Assembly (NCBI GenBank): GCA_913051705.1
Contig: CAJXCW010000010.1
Location: 1 to 43,643 of the forward strand
Direction of reading: 5' to 3'
DNA length: 43,643 nucleotides
Source of the DNA: an uncultured bacterium
Lineage (GTDB): Bacteria; JAAXHH01
The notes below the pieces were generated by a model. The model had not been told where the DNA came from. It made no database searches and saw only the letters and a program-made list of their open reading frames with translations. Below are positions 36,297 through 43,643 of this stretch, in pieces; position 1 is the stretch's first letter; every line of letters begins with the position of its first letter. Both the position numbers and the translations under genes were made by a program.

Positions 36297-36951
36297 ACGC
36301 CGGGAAGCCGTTCCGGAATGACGCAATGCAGCTCGATGTCGGGATTGTATTCTTTCAGGCGACGCCCCACCCCGGTAATCGTCCCACCGGTACCCACGCC
36401 CGCCATGAATTTTGTGACCCGCCCGCCGGTCTGCTCGAGGATTTCGACCGCGGTGGTGTCATAGTGGGCCTGCCAGTTGTGTTCGTTCGCGTATTGATCG
36501 CAGAAAAAATACCGATCGGGATCCGTCTCCGCTCGTCGATGTACTTCACGGAGCGCTTCGTCATACCCTTCGGATGGATCGGTAAAGATGATGCGGGCTC
36601 CGTGGGCTTTGATCCGTTTTTTTCGTTCCATACTGGCATTACCGGGAATGACGAGTTCAACCGGATAGCCCAGCACCCGGCCGATCATCGCATACGCAAT
36701 CCCCGCATTCCCGGATGTCGAATCCAGAATCGTCTTGCCGGACGAGAGGGCGCCCGACACGATGGCTTCTGTCAACATCCGGAGAACGGATCGGTCCTTG
36801 ATCGATCCGCCCGGGTTGAACATCTCGGTTTTGGCATACACTTCGACATCCGGAAACTCGTCACGAAACAGGTCGATCCGCACCAATGACGTATTCCCGA
36901 TTAAGTCCAGGATGGATACCGTTTTATGACATCATAAAACGTTTCGTACAT
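36297..36951 (-). pseudogene. Cysteine synthase fragment, 3'-truncated and disrupted after codon 4
   Basis: O-acetylserine sulfhydrylase-type PLP enzyme remnant. AAGAGG lies seven nt before ATG 36951, which reads MYET. Twenty palindromic bases then intervene (36920-36939), after which VSILDLIGNTSLVRIDLF resumes in a frame the ATG cannot reach. Deleting those bases exactly restores a normal cysteine-synthase N-terminus. Further motifs are intact: NPGGSIKDR with the PLP Lys, LDSTSGNAGIAYAM, and AGVGTGGTITGVGRRLKE. The gene ends at ERLPGV, where about 80 C-terminal residues are lost at the junction with the enolase fragment. Bacilliredoxin lies 11 nt upstream on the same strand, so this was a thiol-metabolism operon. 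A product starting at GTG 36886 would lack both ends. Confidence 0.85.
36920..36941. repeat. Perfect 22-bp palindrome inside the cysteine synthase start
   Basis: CGTTTTATGA and TCATAAAACG are exact inverse complements around a 2-nt centre. Twenty of its bases (36920-36939) are the insertion that shifts the cysteine synthase frame, flanked by ACG on both sides, possibly a 3-nt duplication. It could be a transposon excision footprint, a template-switch product or a small palindromic insertion. Confidence 0.75.
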
Positions 36952-36962
36952 TAGGTTTCCTC

Positions 36963-37511
36963 TTAATTCGTATTATCACCAAACCTGGGTATTGAAGAGC
37001 CACAAGCTATCGCATGCACTAATTCAGCATAAGCTTCAGGCGTAATGGAGGGGCCTTGCTTGCTACATTCTTGATCAAATGCCCCCGTAAGTCTACTTGC
37101 TATCTCTTCCGGGTTTCTTCCTTCAATATCCTGACGATCGAGGACGAACAGCACCTTGCTATTTTTCGTCACGGCCACAAATGGGGATGAAGGTAAAAAA
37201 TCGCCCAGATATTCCTGACGCAAATGGGATAGAGCGGCCTTGTCCTGACCGGCAAAAACTGTGGCCAGACGATCAGGAATAGTGCCATGCTGTAAAGCCA
37301 GGGTTACGCCGGGCCTGGCACTGCCTGCGGCACAGCCGCACACAGAATTAACCATGACGATAACCGTTTCATCATCCTGACTTCCCATCACTCTATCCAC
37401 GTCGTCTGGTGTGAGTAATTCTTCAAAACCAGCTGAGGTCAGTTCATCTCGCATAGGCTGTACAGCCACAGGATCATAGGTAGGCTGTTGTTGTGCCATA
37501 GGAATTTGCAT
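36963..37511 (-). CDS. Bacilliredoxin (BrxA/BrxB, DUF1094) family protein
   Basis: A 182-residue thioredoxin-fold protein with the family motif NSVCGCAAGSARPG (C58-G-C60), which removes bacillithiol or similar low-molecular-weight thiols from oxidised cysteines. AAGGAG precedes ATG 37511 by eight nt, an excellent signal. LATVFAGQDKAA and PSSPFVAVTKNSKVLFVLDR are typical. The protein is longer than the usual 145 residues: a C-terminal tail (QECSKQGPSITPEAYAELVHAIACGSS) adds two extra cysteines, which is unusual and could serve regeneration. It is upstream of, and nearly joined to, the broken cysteine synthase gene, so thiol supply and thiol repair were once co-expressed. It appears intact itself. 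Confidence 0.88.
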   Translation of the reverse strand: MQIPMAQQQPTYDPVAVQPMRDELTSAGFEELLTPDDVDRVMGSQDDETVIVMVNSVCGCAAGSARPGVTLALQHGTIPDRLATVFAGQDKAALSHLRQEYLGDFLPSSPFVAVTKNSKVLFVLDRQDIEGRNPEEIASRLTGAFDQECSKQGPSITPEAYAELVHAIACGSSIPRFGDNTN

Positions 37512-38015
37512 TATACTTTCTCCTTAAATGTTTTAGGTCACAGGTTGAGAATAGCTCATATCCCTGACACCCTTTGATGATGTTGAAGATACCATTACTT
37601 CTATAGCACAAAATTGCTATAATGTAAGTCATACGGGCGGTTTTTCATTATTAGCTTAATCTTATGTCGGTCAATAAGATAGAAAACATGACAACTTTGT
37701 CAAGTTTTAAATTTACAATAAGTACAACGCTTTAGGAGAATTATAAATTCATGCTTTCAATATAACTCAGCCATATTATCTTTCTCTACAAGTAGGTCAT
37801 GGGTGGTGTCTGCATGAGGCATCGGCCGATGTTCGATTCAGCAGTTACGTTAGCTACCTTGCCCACCTGCCCACCTGCCCAATCAACCTTTTCCCTCTCC
37901 TCCCCATCTCAGTATAAGAGTTTCCCTTGACACCCTATTTTCTTGCCGGTTATGTTACGGCTAATCCTGCACTGAAGAGGCGGATCTCTGTACGAACCCC
38001 ATCCTGAGGAGATAT
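37512..38015. other. Long intergenic region with no gene
   Basis: About 500 bp between the divergent bacilliredoxin and glycerophosphodiesterase genes. It holds a small hairpin, ATAGCA-CAAAAT-TGCTAT, overlapping a TATAAT-like site near 37613, and a CCCACCTG direct repeat near 37860. No convincing ORF or RNA gene is seen. Confidence 0.45.
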
Positions 38016-38711
38016 ATGCACACCCCTCTAAACATAGCTCACCGTGGTGCCTCGGGCAAAGGCCTGGCACCGGAGAATACTCTCGCTGCATTCCGGTTGG
38101 CGCTTGAACACGGCGCGGATATGGTGGAGCTGGATGTGCACCGGACTAAAGACGGCCAGGTGGTGGTCATGCATGATGCCACATTAGACCGTACGACCAA
38201 TCAGACCGGTGCCATTCGCGATCTTACTCTGCATGATCTTGTCGAAGCGGATGCCGGAGACGGTGAACGCATCCCGACACTTTTAGAAGCGCTTGCATTG
38301 ATACGTGACAGGGCTGTTGTGCTGATCGAGATAAAGCCGGACGACATCACCGATACGGTAATGGAGACCATCATGGAGACCGAAGCCGCCGATTTTACCG
38401 TTATCCAATCGTTTCATCCGCAGGTGATTGCCGATGCCCGACGTTTGTTGCCTCATGTGCTGCGTAGTTTGCTGATCGGTCGCGAGGGGGATATGATCCA
38501 TCAGGCAGAATCTGTCGGCGCCGGGATTGTGACGCCTGCGTATACGCTCGTGACAGAGGCGCTCATCGACGACGTGCATGCCCATGGTCTCGATCTATGT
38601 ACCTACACCGTCGACGACGAATCCGATATGCTCCGGATGATCGATCTGGACGTAGACGGCATTATCACCAATTATCCGAACAGGCTGAAAGCGTTACAGA
38701 GTTCTGACTAA
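38016..38711 (+). CDS. ugpQ: Glycerophosphodiester phosphodiesterase
   Basis: A 231-residue cytoplasmic GDPD-family enzyme that cleaves glycerophosphodiesters (deacylated phospholipids) to glycerol-3-phosphate and an alcohol. The signature appears in full: IAHRGASGKGLAPENTLAAF (catalytic His-Arg and Glu), VELDVHRTKDGQVVVMHD (metal-binding E/D and second His), LIEIKP and the C-terminal YTVDDESDM. GAGGAG precedes ATG by about five nt. There is no signal peptide, so the enzyme is of the UgpQ rather than the periplasmic GlpQ type; the gene symbol rests on that. It is 13 nt upstream of the M24 peptidase gene, suggesting a two-gene operon. It could recycle lipid head groups. Confidence 0.93.
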   Translation: MHTPLNIAHRGASGKGLAPENTLAAFRLALEHGADMVELDVHRTKDGQVVVMHDATLDRTTNQTGAIRDLTLHDLVEADAGDGERIPTLLEALALIRDRAVVLIEIKPDDITDTVMETIMETEAADFTVIQSFHPQVIADARRLLPHVLRSLLIGREGDMIHQAESVGAGIVTPAYTLVTEALIDDVHAHGLDLCTYTVDDESDMLRMIDLDVDGIITNYPNRLKALQSSD

Positions 38712-38724
38712 CCCGGAGGGTTCC

Positions 38725-39870
38725 ATGCTATCTACCGAACGTTGTCGTGAGCGGTTGCGTCGGTTTGCGGCAGGATGTGCAGAGCAGGGTCTGGATCTGG
38801 CGGTCGTGTCGGATACCAGAAACATTGCGTATCTGACCGGTTTTCTAAGGCCGGATGTGGGCATCTCCGATATGAAAGTCGTCCTGCTGCTTGTGTATCC
38901 CGACCGAGGCCCTGTTCTGCTCAACAGTCAGATGTTCAAACCGCTGGCGGATAAGGTCTACCGTGATGAGATGATTGTCTATACCGACTATGACATTCAC
39001 CATAAAATGGTGACTCATCTCGACGATGCCCTGGCGGTGTTGCGTGAGCATCTCGTAAGCGACAGCAGCAAGCCTCAGAAAATAGGTATTGAAAGCAGAT
39101 ATCAAGCGACTGCGGTGACGATGTTGCTTCAGGCATTGTATCCATCTGCATCCATGACGGATCTTTCGAACACCATTCTCCACATGCGACGTGTAAAGGA
39201 AGACGATGAACTGGCGCTCATCAGGCGGAGCGAATCGCAGATTGCACTGGCCTACAAGACCGTTAAAGAGACGATTGCCGAAGGAAGAACAGAGCTGGAT
39301 GCGTTGCTGGCAGGCAGCGCGGCGCTCACAAAATCTGCCGGGGAGCGCACCTTCTTCTACGGCGATTTTGTATCCGGCGAACGGTCTGAAGGGATTGGCG
39401 GGTGGCCGACGGGACGTGTGCTGCAAAACGGGGATCTGTTTATCTTCGATCTCTGGACGACGACCGAGGGCTACTGGGCGGATACGTGTCGGACCTTTGT
39501 TGTCGGCGGCGCGCCTACGGCTGAACAGACCAGGATGCATGATGTTGTGCTTAAAGCGGTGGATGCAGGGGAACAGTTGTTACGTCCTGGTACACCGGCG
39601 CGTGAGGTGTATCAAGCCATGTACGACGCCATTGTGGCCGAGGGATACGGCGACTACTTTCCACACCATGGCGGCCACGGTTTCGGACTCCATGCCCATG
39701 AAGCGCCTTTCTTCATTCCTGCCAGCGATGAGATGCTCGAGGAAGGGATGACCTGTACTCTTGAACCAGGGATCTACATACCGGGAAGCGGTGGTGTGCG
39801 TTCCGAGGATAATTATCTGATCACAGCGACCGGCTTCGAGAATCTGACGCCTTATCCACGGGGGTTGTAA
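38725..39870 (+). CDS. M24 family aminopeptidase (Xaa-Pro peptidase/creatinase type)
   Basis: A 381-residue metallopeptidase with a creatinase-like N-terminal domain and a pita-bread catalytic domain. All five metal ligands are visible: D242 (IFDLW), D253 (YWADTC), H318 (HHGGHGFGLHAHE), E347 (CTLEPGIYIPG) and E361 (GVRSEDNYLI). ACCCGGAGGG before ATG 38725 is a strong ribosome-binding site. Cytoplasmic, with no signal peptide. Members remove N-terminal residues before proline or act on creatine-like or DMSP-type substrates; the HAHEAP motif fits the peptidase group. It is co-directional with and 13 nt after the glycerophosphodiesterase gene. Confidence 0.93.
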   Translation: MLSTERCRERLRRFAAGCAEQGLDLAVVSDTRNIAYLTGFLRPDVGISDMKVVLLLVYPDRGPVLLNSQMFKPLADKVYRDEMIVYTDYDIHHKMVTHLDDALAVLREHLVSDSSKPQKIGIESRYQATAVTMLLQALYPSASMTDLSNTILHMRRVKEDDELALIRRSESQIALAYKTVKETIAEGRTELDALLAGSAALTKSAGERTFFYGDFVSGERSEGIGGWPTGRVLQNGDLFIFDLWTTTEGYWADTCRTFVVGGAPTAEQTRMHDVVLKAVDAGEQLLRPGTPAREVYQAMYDAIVAEGYGDYFPHHGGHGFGLHAHEAPFFIPASDEMLEEGMTCTLEPGIYIPGSGGVRSEDNYLITATGFENLTPYPRGL

Positions 39871-39913
39871 TATCGTTTTTAGTATTTTTTCAACAGTAAG
39901 CCGTCTACAATAC

Positions 39914-40147
39914 TTATGTGATCTTCCGGATATCCTCCTCCGATAACCCGGTGATCGCAGCAATGTCCAAAATGGCCATATCTCTGGCCAACATTGTCCG
40001 GGCAATCTGTCGTTTCTCTTTCATCTCTCCTTCTTTGAGCTCTTCTTGCTTTCCTTCTTTGAGCCCTTCCTCGTACATCCTCTTCCTGGCAAGATTGTCC
40101 ATAACTGGATCAAAGAATCCGACGGCCAAAAGTGACCGCCTGTCCAT
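39914..40147 (-). pseudogene. C-terminal remnant of an Rpn/PD-(D/E)XK transposase-type nuclease
   Basis: A 77-residue frame whose second half (EEGLKEGKQEELKEGEMKEK, then ARDMAILDIAAITGLSEEDI) is the characteristic tail of recombination-promoting nucleases and related PD-(D/E)XK transposases. The catalytic domain that should precede it is missing, so it is a relic of a mobile or competence-related gene. The upstream codons (MDRRSLLAVGFFDPVMDN) are not recognised. Confidence 0.55.
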
Positions 40148-40310
40148 GAAACCTGTGCACCTGGCCCGGTGACAGGTGCCCGATGCTCATGATGCTACCC
40201 GCATCGATTTCACCTCAGTGAGCAGCCCCATAGCTTCAACGGCGTTGGGATGTCTGCTCCCATTAGTATCATCTATGTAATAATTTTGAAATGTGAGAAT
40301 TAACCCTACG

Positions 40311-40337
40311 AGCGCAACATGTTGCGCTTTATTTTTG
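40311..40337 (+). terminator. Palindromic hairpin followed by T-rich run
   Basis: AGCGCAACATGTTGCGCT is an 18-bp perfect palindrome followed directly by TTATTTTTG, the form of an intrinsic terminator on the plus strand. No complete plus-strand gene ends just before it, so it may belong to a lost gene or to the M24 transcript 440 nt upstream. Confidence 0.6.
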
Positions 40338-40355
40338 TCCTGCAGGTTATTTAAA

Positions 40356-40745
40356 ATGGTATCGTATCTATATGACAAGTTTGTAGATCTGCGCTATTTC
40401 AGCGACTTGACAGGTGAGATCCACGGGGAGGGATCGGGCCTTTCCGATATGGCCATCGATAGTCTTGTCATGGCGCGATCTCCCTCCGGATTCGATCCGC
40501 GCCTCCTCCTTCAGGAGTTATCTATCCCAGGTCTATGGTTGTTCGGGAGTGAGGACTCCTCTGTCCCTGTGGCAAAAAGTAAAGTGGTGCTGGACTCGCT
40601 GGTGACCCGGTACAACCGACGATATAGCTATGTCATTTACCCCGAAGCTGAACACCTCGGATTCGTCATGCAATGGCCATTTGATATGGCTCCAGGCTTC
40701 TCTGACGAACTCACAGGATGGATTATCCACCAAACCGGTTCGTAA
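40356..40745 (+). pseudogene. C-terminal fragment of an alpha/beta hydrolase
   Basis: The frame from ATG 40356 (track start 40293) encodes the end of an alpha/beta-hydrolase: LSIPGLWLFGSEDSSVPVAKSK contains the late catalytic Asp, and YVIYPEAEHLGFVMQWP the catalytic His. The nucleophile elbow and earlier half are missing, so it is inactive. Typical family proteins are over 250 residues, while this piece has about 130. Its 3' end overlaps, in another frame, the long form of the XRE/cyclase ORF, so the downstream gene may use its sequence as leader. The fragment directly follows the palindromic terminator, which may mark the breakpoint. Confidence 0.65.
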
Positions 40746-40830
40746 CCTCAACCCCTACGTTCCCCAAAAACAACCGGATCATCATTGCTTTTTCCCACCA
40801 AGATCCCTATCATTACTTAAACGCTTTTCC

Positions 40831-40859
40831 AATCAGACAATCAGACAATCAGACAATCA
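40831..40859. repeat. Tandem 8-nt repeat AATCAGAC upstream of XRE/cyclase gene
   Basis: AATCAGAC is present in three perfect copies followed by a partial AATCA. It ends nine nt before the preferred start ATG 40868. Slippage by one unit would change the frame of the longer ORF that starts at 40718 and would alter leader spacing for the shorter one. Confidence 0.75.
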
Positions 40860-40867
40860 CCATTTCC

Positions 40868-41593
40868 ATGTCCCTCCAATTCCTCAGCCGTCGCATCCGT
40901 TTACAACGTGAAAAACGCGGCCTCAAACAGCATGACATCGCCCATGCCTTACAGATAAGTCCGCAGGCTGTATCCAAATGGGAACGAGGGGAGAATGCCC
41001 CCGATATCGCCTTGCTGCGGCCGCTGGCGGGTTTGCTCGGGGTGTCTATCGACTGGCTGATGGGTGGGGATGCGGATGATCCGGATGTGATGGCAGCCAC
41101 GGTGCTGGCCTCCGGCGTTCAGACCGCACGAAGTAAATCCGAATCGCTGCCTCCGAAAGCCTTTGCAGACTGGATCAATGCCCGTTGTTATCAAGCAACC
41201 GAATCGGTCCTGCGGCATGATGGTATTCCGATCAAATATAACGGTCCCGGTATCCTGTGTTTTTTTTCCGGCGCAGGCCATGCGGCACGGGCGGTGCGTA
41301 CGGCGCTGCACATGCGCCTGATCGAAACGGAACCTCTCAAGATCGGTGTTTGCTCCGGAGACGTATATTTCGGCTCGGTCGGCCATCCGGATTACGCCCG
41401 CCCGGATGTGATTGGTGAGACCGTCAGCATCGCCCTGCTGGCCATGGACTGGGCGGTAGAACATACAAAAACCGGCGTAGTCGTTACCGCCTCCACCATG
41501 GAAGCGATGGACAACACAGTCACCGCCGGTCCTTATACAGACGTTCATCTCAGCGGCATCTCACATGCGGTGTCGTTAATAGAAGTGAGTTGA
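40868..41593 (+). CDS. XRE-type DNA-binding protein fused to a degenerate class III cyclase domain
   Basis: A 241-residue protein: residues 5-60 form an XRE helix-turn-helix (QHDIAHALQISPQAVSKWER) and about 75-235 a class III adenylate/guanylate cyclase-like domain. Cyclase signs are VLRHDGIPIKYNGPGILCFF, HAARAVRTALHMR and LKIGVCSGDVYFGSVG, then VIGETVSIALLAM and TGVVVTAST. Metal and catalytic residues are lost: the second metal Asp of the usual GDG is Pro127 in GPG, the first metal-binding Asp segment is absent (ASGVQTARSKSES), and the N and R of VNxAARL are replaced (VSIALLA). It should therefore bind a ligand or nucleotide rather than make cAMP, and act as a transcription regulator. ATG 40868 is preferred to the 40718 start. 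PurA follows 13 nt later. Confidence 0.8.
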   Translation: MSLQFLSRRIRLQREKRGLKQHDIAHALQISPQAVSKWERGENAPDIALLRPLAGLLGVSIDWLMGGDADDPDVMAATVLASGVQTARSKSESLPPKAFADWINARCYQATESVLRHDGIPIKYNGPGILCFFSGAGHAARAVRTALHMRLIETEPLKIGVCSGDVYFGSVGHPDYARPDVIGETVSIALLAMDWAVEHTKTGVVVTASTMEAMDNTVTAGPYTDVHLSGISHAVSLIEVS

Positions 41594-41606
41594 CTGGAGG
41601 CATATC

Positions 41607-42893
41607 GTGTCCGTAACTGCAATAGTCGGTGCAAACTGGGGAGATGAAGGCAAAGGCAAGATGGTCGATATCATGGCGGCTGAGGCCGATATGGTCGTGC
41701 GATTTCAGGGCGGGAGCAACGCCGGTCATACCATCATTAACGATTACGGCAAGTTTGCACTGCACCTGCTGCCGGCCGGTGTGTTTTATCCGCACACGGT
41801 TAATATGCTCGGACCGGGCGTCGCCTTGAATGTACATGCTTTTACAAAAGAGCTCGATATCTTGAAAGAGCGCGGGGTTCCAACGCCCGATATTCGGATT
41901 TCAGACCGGGCGCAACTGGTGATGCCGTACCATCTCCTGCTGGACGAGTATGAGGAGAACCGCCGCGGCGCCCAGGCCTTCGGGTCAACCCGTCAGGGTA
42001 TCGCGCCGTTCTATGCCGATAAATATTCGAAAGTCGGCGTGCAGGTGGCCGATCTGAAGTATCCGGATCGTATGAAAAGGCAGATTGAAGGCGCGCTGGC
42101 GACAAAAAACGTGCTGTTCGAGCATCTATACCACCAGCCTTCTTTATCTGCGGATACACTGGTAGATGAAATGCTGGAGGCCGCACAGGGCATTCTGCCT
42201 TTTGTAGACGACACCGTGACCCTGATTCATGACGCCCTTTCAGACGGCAAACATATCTTGTTGGAGGGTCAGTTGGGCGCCTTGCGTGATCCGGATCATG
42301 GGATTTATCCCTATCCGACCTCCTCGTCGCCTCTGGCCGGTTTCGCATCGGTGGGGGCTGGCATACCACCTTCGGCCATTCAGCAGGTGCTCACCGTGAC
42401 CAAAGCCTATTCCAGTTGTGTCGGTACAGGACCGTTTGTGACAGAGTTGCAGGATCCCGAAGCTCAGGAGCTACGCAACCGGGGCGGCGATGCCGGCGAG
42501 TACGGCGCTACGACGGGCCGACCCCGCCGCGTAGGCTGGTTTGATGTGGTCGCCACCCGATACGGTTGCCGGATACAGGGTGCCACCGAGGTAGTTCTGA
42601 CGAATCTCGATGTGCTTGGCTATCTCGATACGATCCCGGTGTGCGTCGCCTATGAAACCGGATCAGAACGTACAGAATCCTTCCCGCCGCCCGCTCAACT
42701 CGACCAGGCGAAACCTGTCCTGACGTCCTTACCTGGATGGCGACAGGATGTTGCCGAGGTGCGCACGTTTCAAGACCTGCCCGCCCAGGCGCAACAATAC
42801 GTCTTGCAACTGGAGGAGTGGATCGGTATTCCCATCACCTGGATCGGGGTCGGTCCCAGGCGGGATCAGATAATTCAAAGGGAGAAAGCATAG
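41607..42893 (+). CDS. purA: Adenylosuccinate synthase
   Basis: GTP-dependent purine biosynthesis enzyme of 428 residues that joins IMP and aspartate to form adenylosuccinate, the first committed step to AMP. The GTP-binding loop GANWGDEGKGKMVD and FQGGSNAGHTIIN are at the N-terminus. FGSTRQGIAPFYADKYSK, EGQLGALRDPDHGIYPYPTSS and GEYGATTGRPRRVGW with its substrate-binding Arg complete the family. The length is normal and the gene is intact. The start is GTG, with GGAGG about seven nt upstream (ACTGGAGGCATATC). It is 13 nt after the XRE/cyclase-like gene and probably in the same transcript, so a nucleotide-sensing regulator controlling purine supply is plausible, but that is inference. Confidence 0.97.
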   Translation: MSVTAIVGANWGDEGKGKMVDIMAAEADMVVRFQGGSNAGHTIINDYGKFALHLLPAGVFYPHTVNMLGPGVALNVHAFTKELDILKERGVPTPDIRISDRAQLVMPYHLLLDEYEENRRGAQAFGSTRQGIAPFYADKYSKVGVQVADLKYPDRMKRQIEGALATKNVLFEHLYHQPSLSADTLVDEMLEAAQGILPFVDDTVTLIHDALSDGKHILLEGQLGALRDPDHGIYPYPTSSSPLAGFASVGAGIPPSAIQQVLTVTKAYSSCVGTGPFVTELQDPEAQELRNRGGDAGEYGATTGRPRRVGWFDVVATRYGCRIQGATEVVLTNLDVLGYLDTIPVCVAYETGSERTESFPPPAQLDQAKPVLTSLPGWRQDVAEVRTFQDLPAQAQQYVLQLEEWIGIPITWIGVGPRRDQIIQREKA

Positions 42894-42913
42894 TACGCGA
42901 TAAAAGTTAAAAA

Positions 42914-42949
42914 GTTGTCATCTGCGCAGGCTTTAAGCGGGGATCCATA
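42914..42949 (+). repeat. Dispersed repeat, copy B
   Basis: Begins GTTGTCATCTGCGCAGGC and ends GGATCCATA, matching the copy at 10843-10878 in inverse orientation at 33 of 36 positions. It lies between purA and PPK2, both of which point at it, so it occupies a terminator position. Confidence 0.75.
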
Positions 42950-43004
42950 GTCTGGAGAGGCTGGATGAAAGGAGCCTTCACCCGCTGCGCGCCCCCCACC
43001 ATCA

Positions 43005-43643
43005 TCAATACACATCCGGAATAAACGCCTGATCTTCCTTCGGTGGACGGATATACCCCATGTCGACCTGGCGGTCAGGAAGGTCAATGGAGGCAGGTTC
43101 CTCGTAGGTGTAGGGGAACAGACTGAGCAGGTGGCTGATGCAGTTTAGCCTGGCGCGTCGCTTATCATCGGATTGGACTACATGCCAAGGGGCCTGCTTG
43201 ATGTCCGTGTAGGCCATCATCTCGTCTTTCGCACGAGAATAATCGTCCCATTTCAGATAGGACTGCAGGTCCATATCACTGAATTTCCAGCGTTTGGCCG
43301 GACTATTTATTCGTTTTTCAAACCGCCTGAACTGTTCATCGGAGTCTACAGAAAACCAGTATTTGATAAGATGAATGCCGTCCCGTACCAGCATGCGCTC
43401 AAATTCCGCGCATGACCTTAGAAATTCCTGGTATTCCTCTTCCGTACAGAACCCCATCACTCCTTTTCCGCCGGCCCGGTTGTACCAGCTCCGGTCAAAC
43501 AAGGCAATTTCACCCGCTGCCGGCAGATGCATTACATATCGCTGAAAGTACCATTGGGTCTTCTCACGCTCTGTCGGTTTGGCCAGGGAAACGACCCGGC
43601 ATACGCGTGGATTCAGGGTCTCCGTGATACGGGTGATGGTGCT
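43005..43643 (-). CDS. ppk2: Polyphosphate kinase 2 (PPK2), 5' end outside window
   Basis: The C-terminal 212 codons of a PPK2 family phosphotransferase, which moves phosphate between polyphosphate and nucleoside (di)phosphates. The visible part contains RVVSLAKPTERERTQWYFQRY, the Walker-B-like ALFDRSWYNRAGGKGVMG, EFERMLVRDGIHLIKYWF, RRFEKRINSPAKRWKFSD and the lid region KQAPWHVVQSDDKRRARLN. All match class I PPK2. The N-terminus, including the Walker A site, lies beyond the right edge. The ORF track starts at an internal ATG (43532), but the frame is open to the edge. Convergent with purA, with a dispersed repeat between. No PPK1 or exopolyphosphatase gene is visible here. Confidence 0.92.
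   Translation of the reverse strand, partial: STITRITETLNPRVCRVVSLAKPTEREKTQWYFQRYVMHLPAAGEIALFDRSWYNRAGGKGVMGFCTEEEYQEFLRSCAEFERMLVRDGIHLIKYWFSVDSDEQFRRFEKRINSPAKRWKFSDMDLQSYLKWDDYSRAKDEMMAYTDIKQAPWHVVQSDDKRRARLNCISHLLSLFPYTYEEPASIDLPDRQVDMGYIRPPKEDQAFIPDVY

Noticed and set aside
37855-37885. The CCCACCTG direct repeat as a CRISPR-like array
   Set aside because: It has only two short adjacent copies with no spacers, so it is a simple tandem duplication.
40187-40378. A 63-residue minus-strand ORF near the palindromic terminator
   Set aside because: It spans the palindrome and has no recognised motif or ribosome-binding site. It is likely spurious.

Overview
The window looks like a piece of a Gram-negative, probably uncultured bacterium of about 50% GC. 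It has lipoproteins with lipoboxes, a Tat-exported enzyme and an outer-membrane barrel fragment. Four phytanoyl-CoA-dioxygenase (PhyH) paralogues sit in 43 kb beside Gfo/Idh, enolase-superfamily, ADP-ribosylglycohydrolase and fumarylacetoacetase-family genes. That mix reminds me of Poribacteria/Latescibacteria-type genomes; this placement is inference, because there is no rRNA or other phylogenetic marker here. No rRNA, tRNA, CRISPR array or complete insertion sequence was recognised.

Layout. 1-5.9 kb: a PAS-GAF-PAS sensor interrupted by TAA, an MFS transporter, PhyH-1, a Tat-exported HisC-like aminotransferase, DedA and a small membrane protein. 6.2-13.2 kb: a Rieske protein and a transglutaminase-like protein on +, facing oligopeptidase B, ADP-ribosylglycohydrolase and AhcY on -. 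13.2-20.8 kb is a decay zone: a barrel fragment, an intact small phosphate-binding-like protein, a MITE-like element, a sensor/Ser-Thr-kinase/PD40 chimera, an enolase-superfamily protein, a secreted FAH-family protein, an amidohydrolase tail, an ECF sigma factor with an in-frame TAA, and another gene broken by a TAA and a frameshift. 20.8-22.4 kb: a B12-type radical SAM protein. 22.4-30.3 kb: a minus-strand five-gene unit (Gfo/Idh, lipoprotein, a 1432-residue reductase/AMP-ligase/ACP/acyltransferase, an FHA protein, glycerol kinase). 30.4-35.5 kb: a cation/proton antiporter, then PhyH-2, a lipoprotein alpha/beta hydrolase, PhyH-3 and PhyH-4. 35.6-37.5 kb: an enolase fragment fused tail-to-tail with a cysteine synthase fragment, itself broken by a 20-nt palindromic insertion, and the bacilliredoxin gene upstream of it. 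38-43.6 kb: a glycerophosphodiesterase, an M24 peptidase, remnants of an Rpn-type nuclease and a hydrolase, an XRE/cyclase-like fusion, PurA and a partial PPK2.

The strongest functional story is the 22.4-30.3 kb unit. The large enzyme has the domain set of the myxobacterial ether-lipid enzyme ElbD. Glycerol kinase could supply its glycerol-3-phosphate, and an FHA protein is translationally coupled to it. This is a good candidate for a lipid (ether-lipid or fatty-alcohol) locus outside the myxobacteria, possibly phospho-regulated.

The second theme is erosion. Around ten genes are truncated, fused, frameshifted or stopped, and the intergenic spaces carry palindromes, MITE-like elements and reiterated short words. 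Whether all of this is biology or partly assembly error cannot be settled from one sequence.
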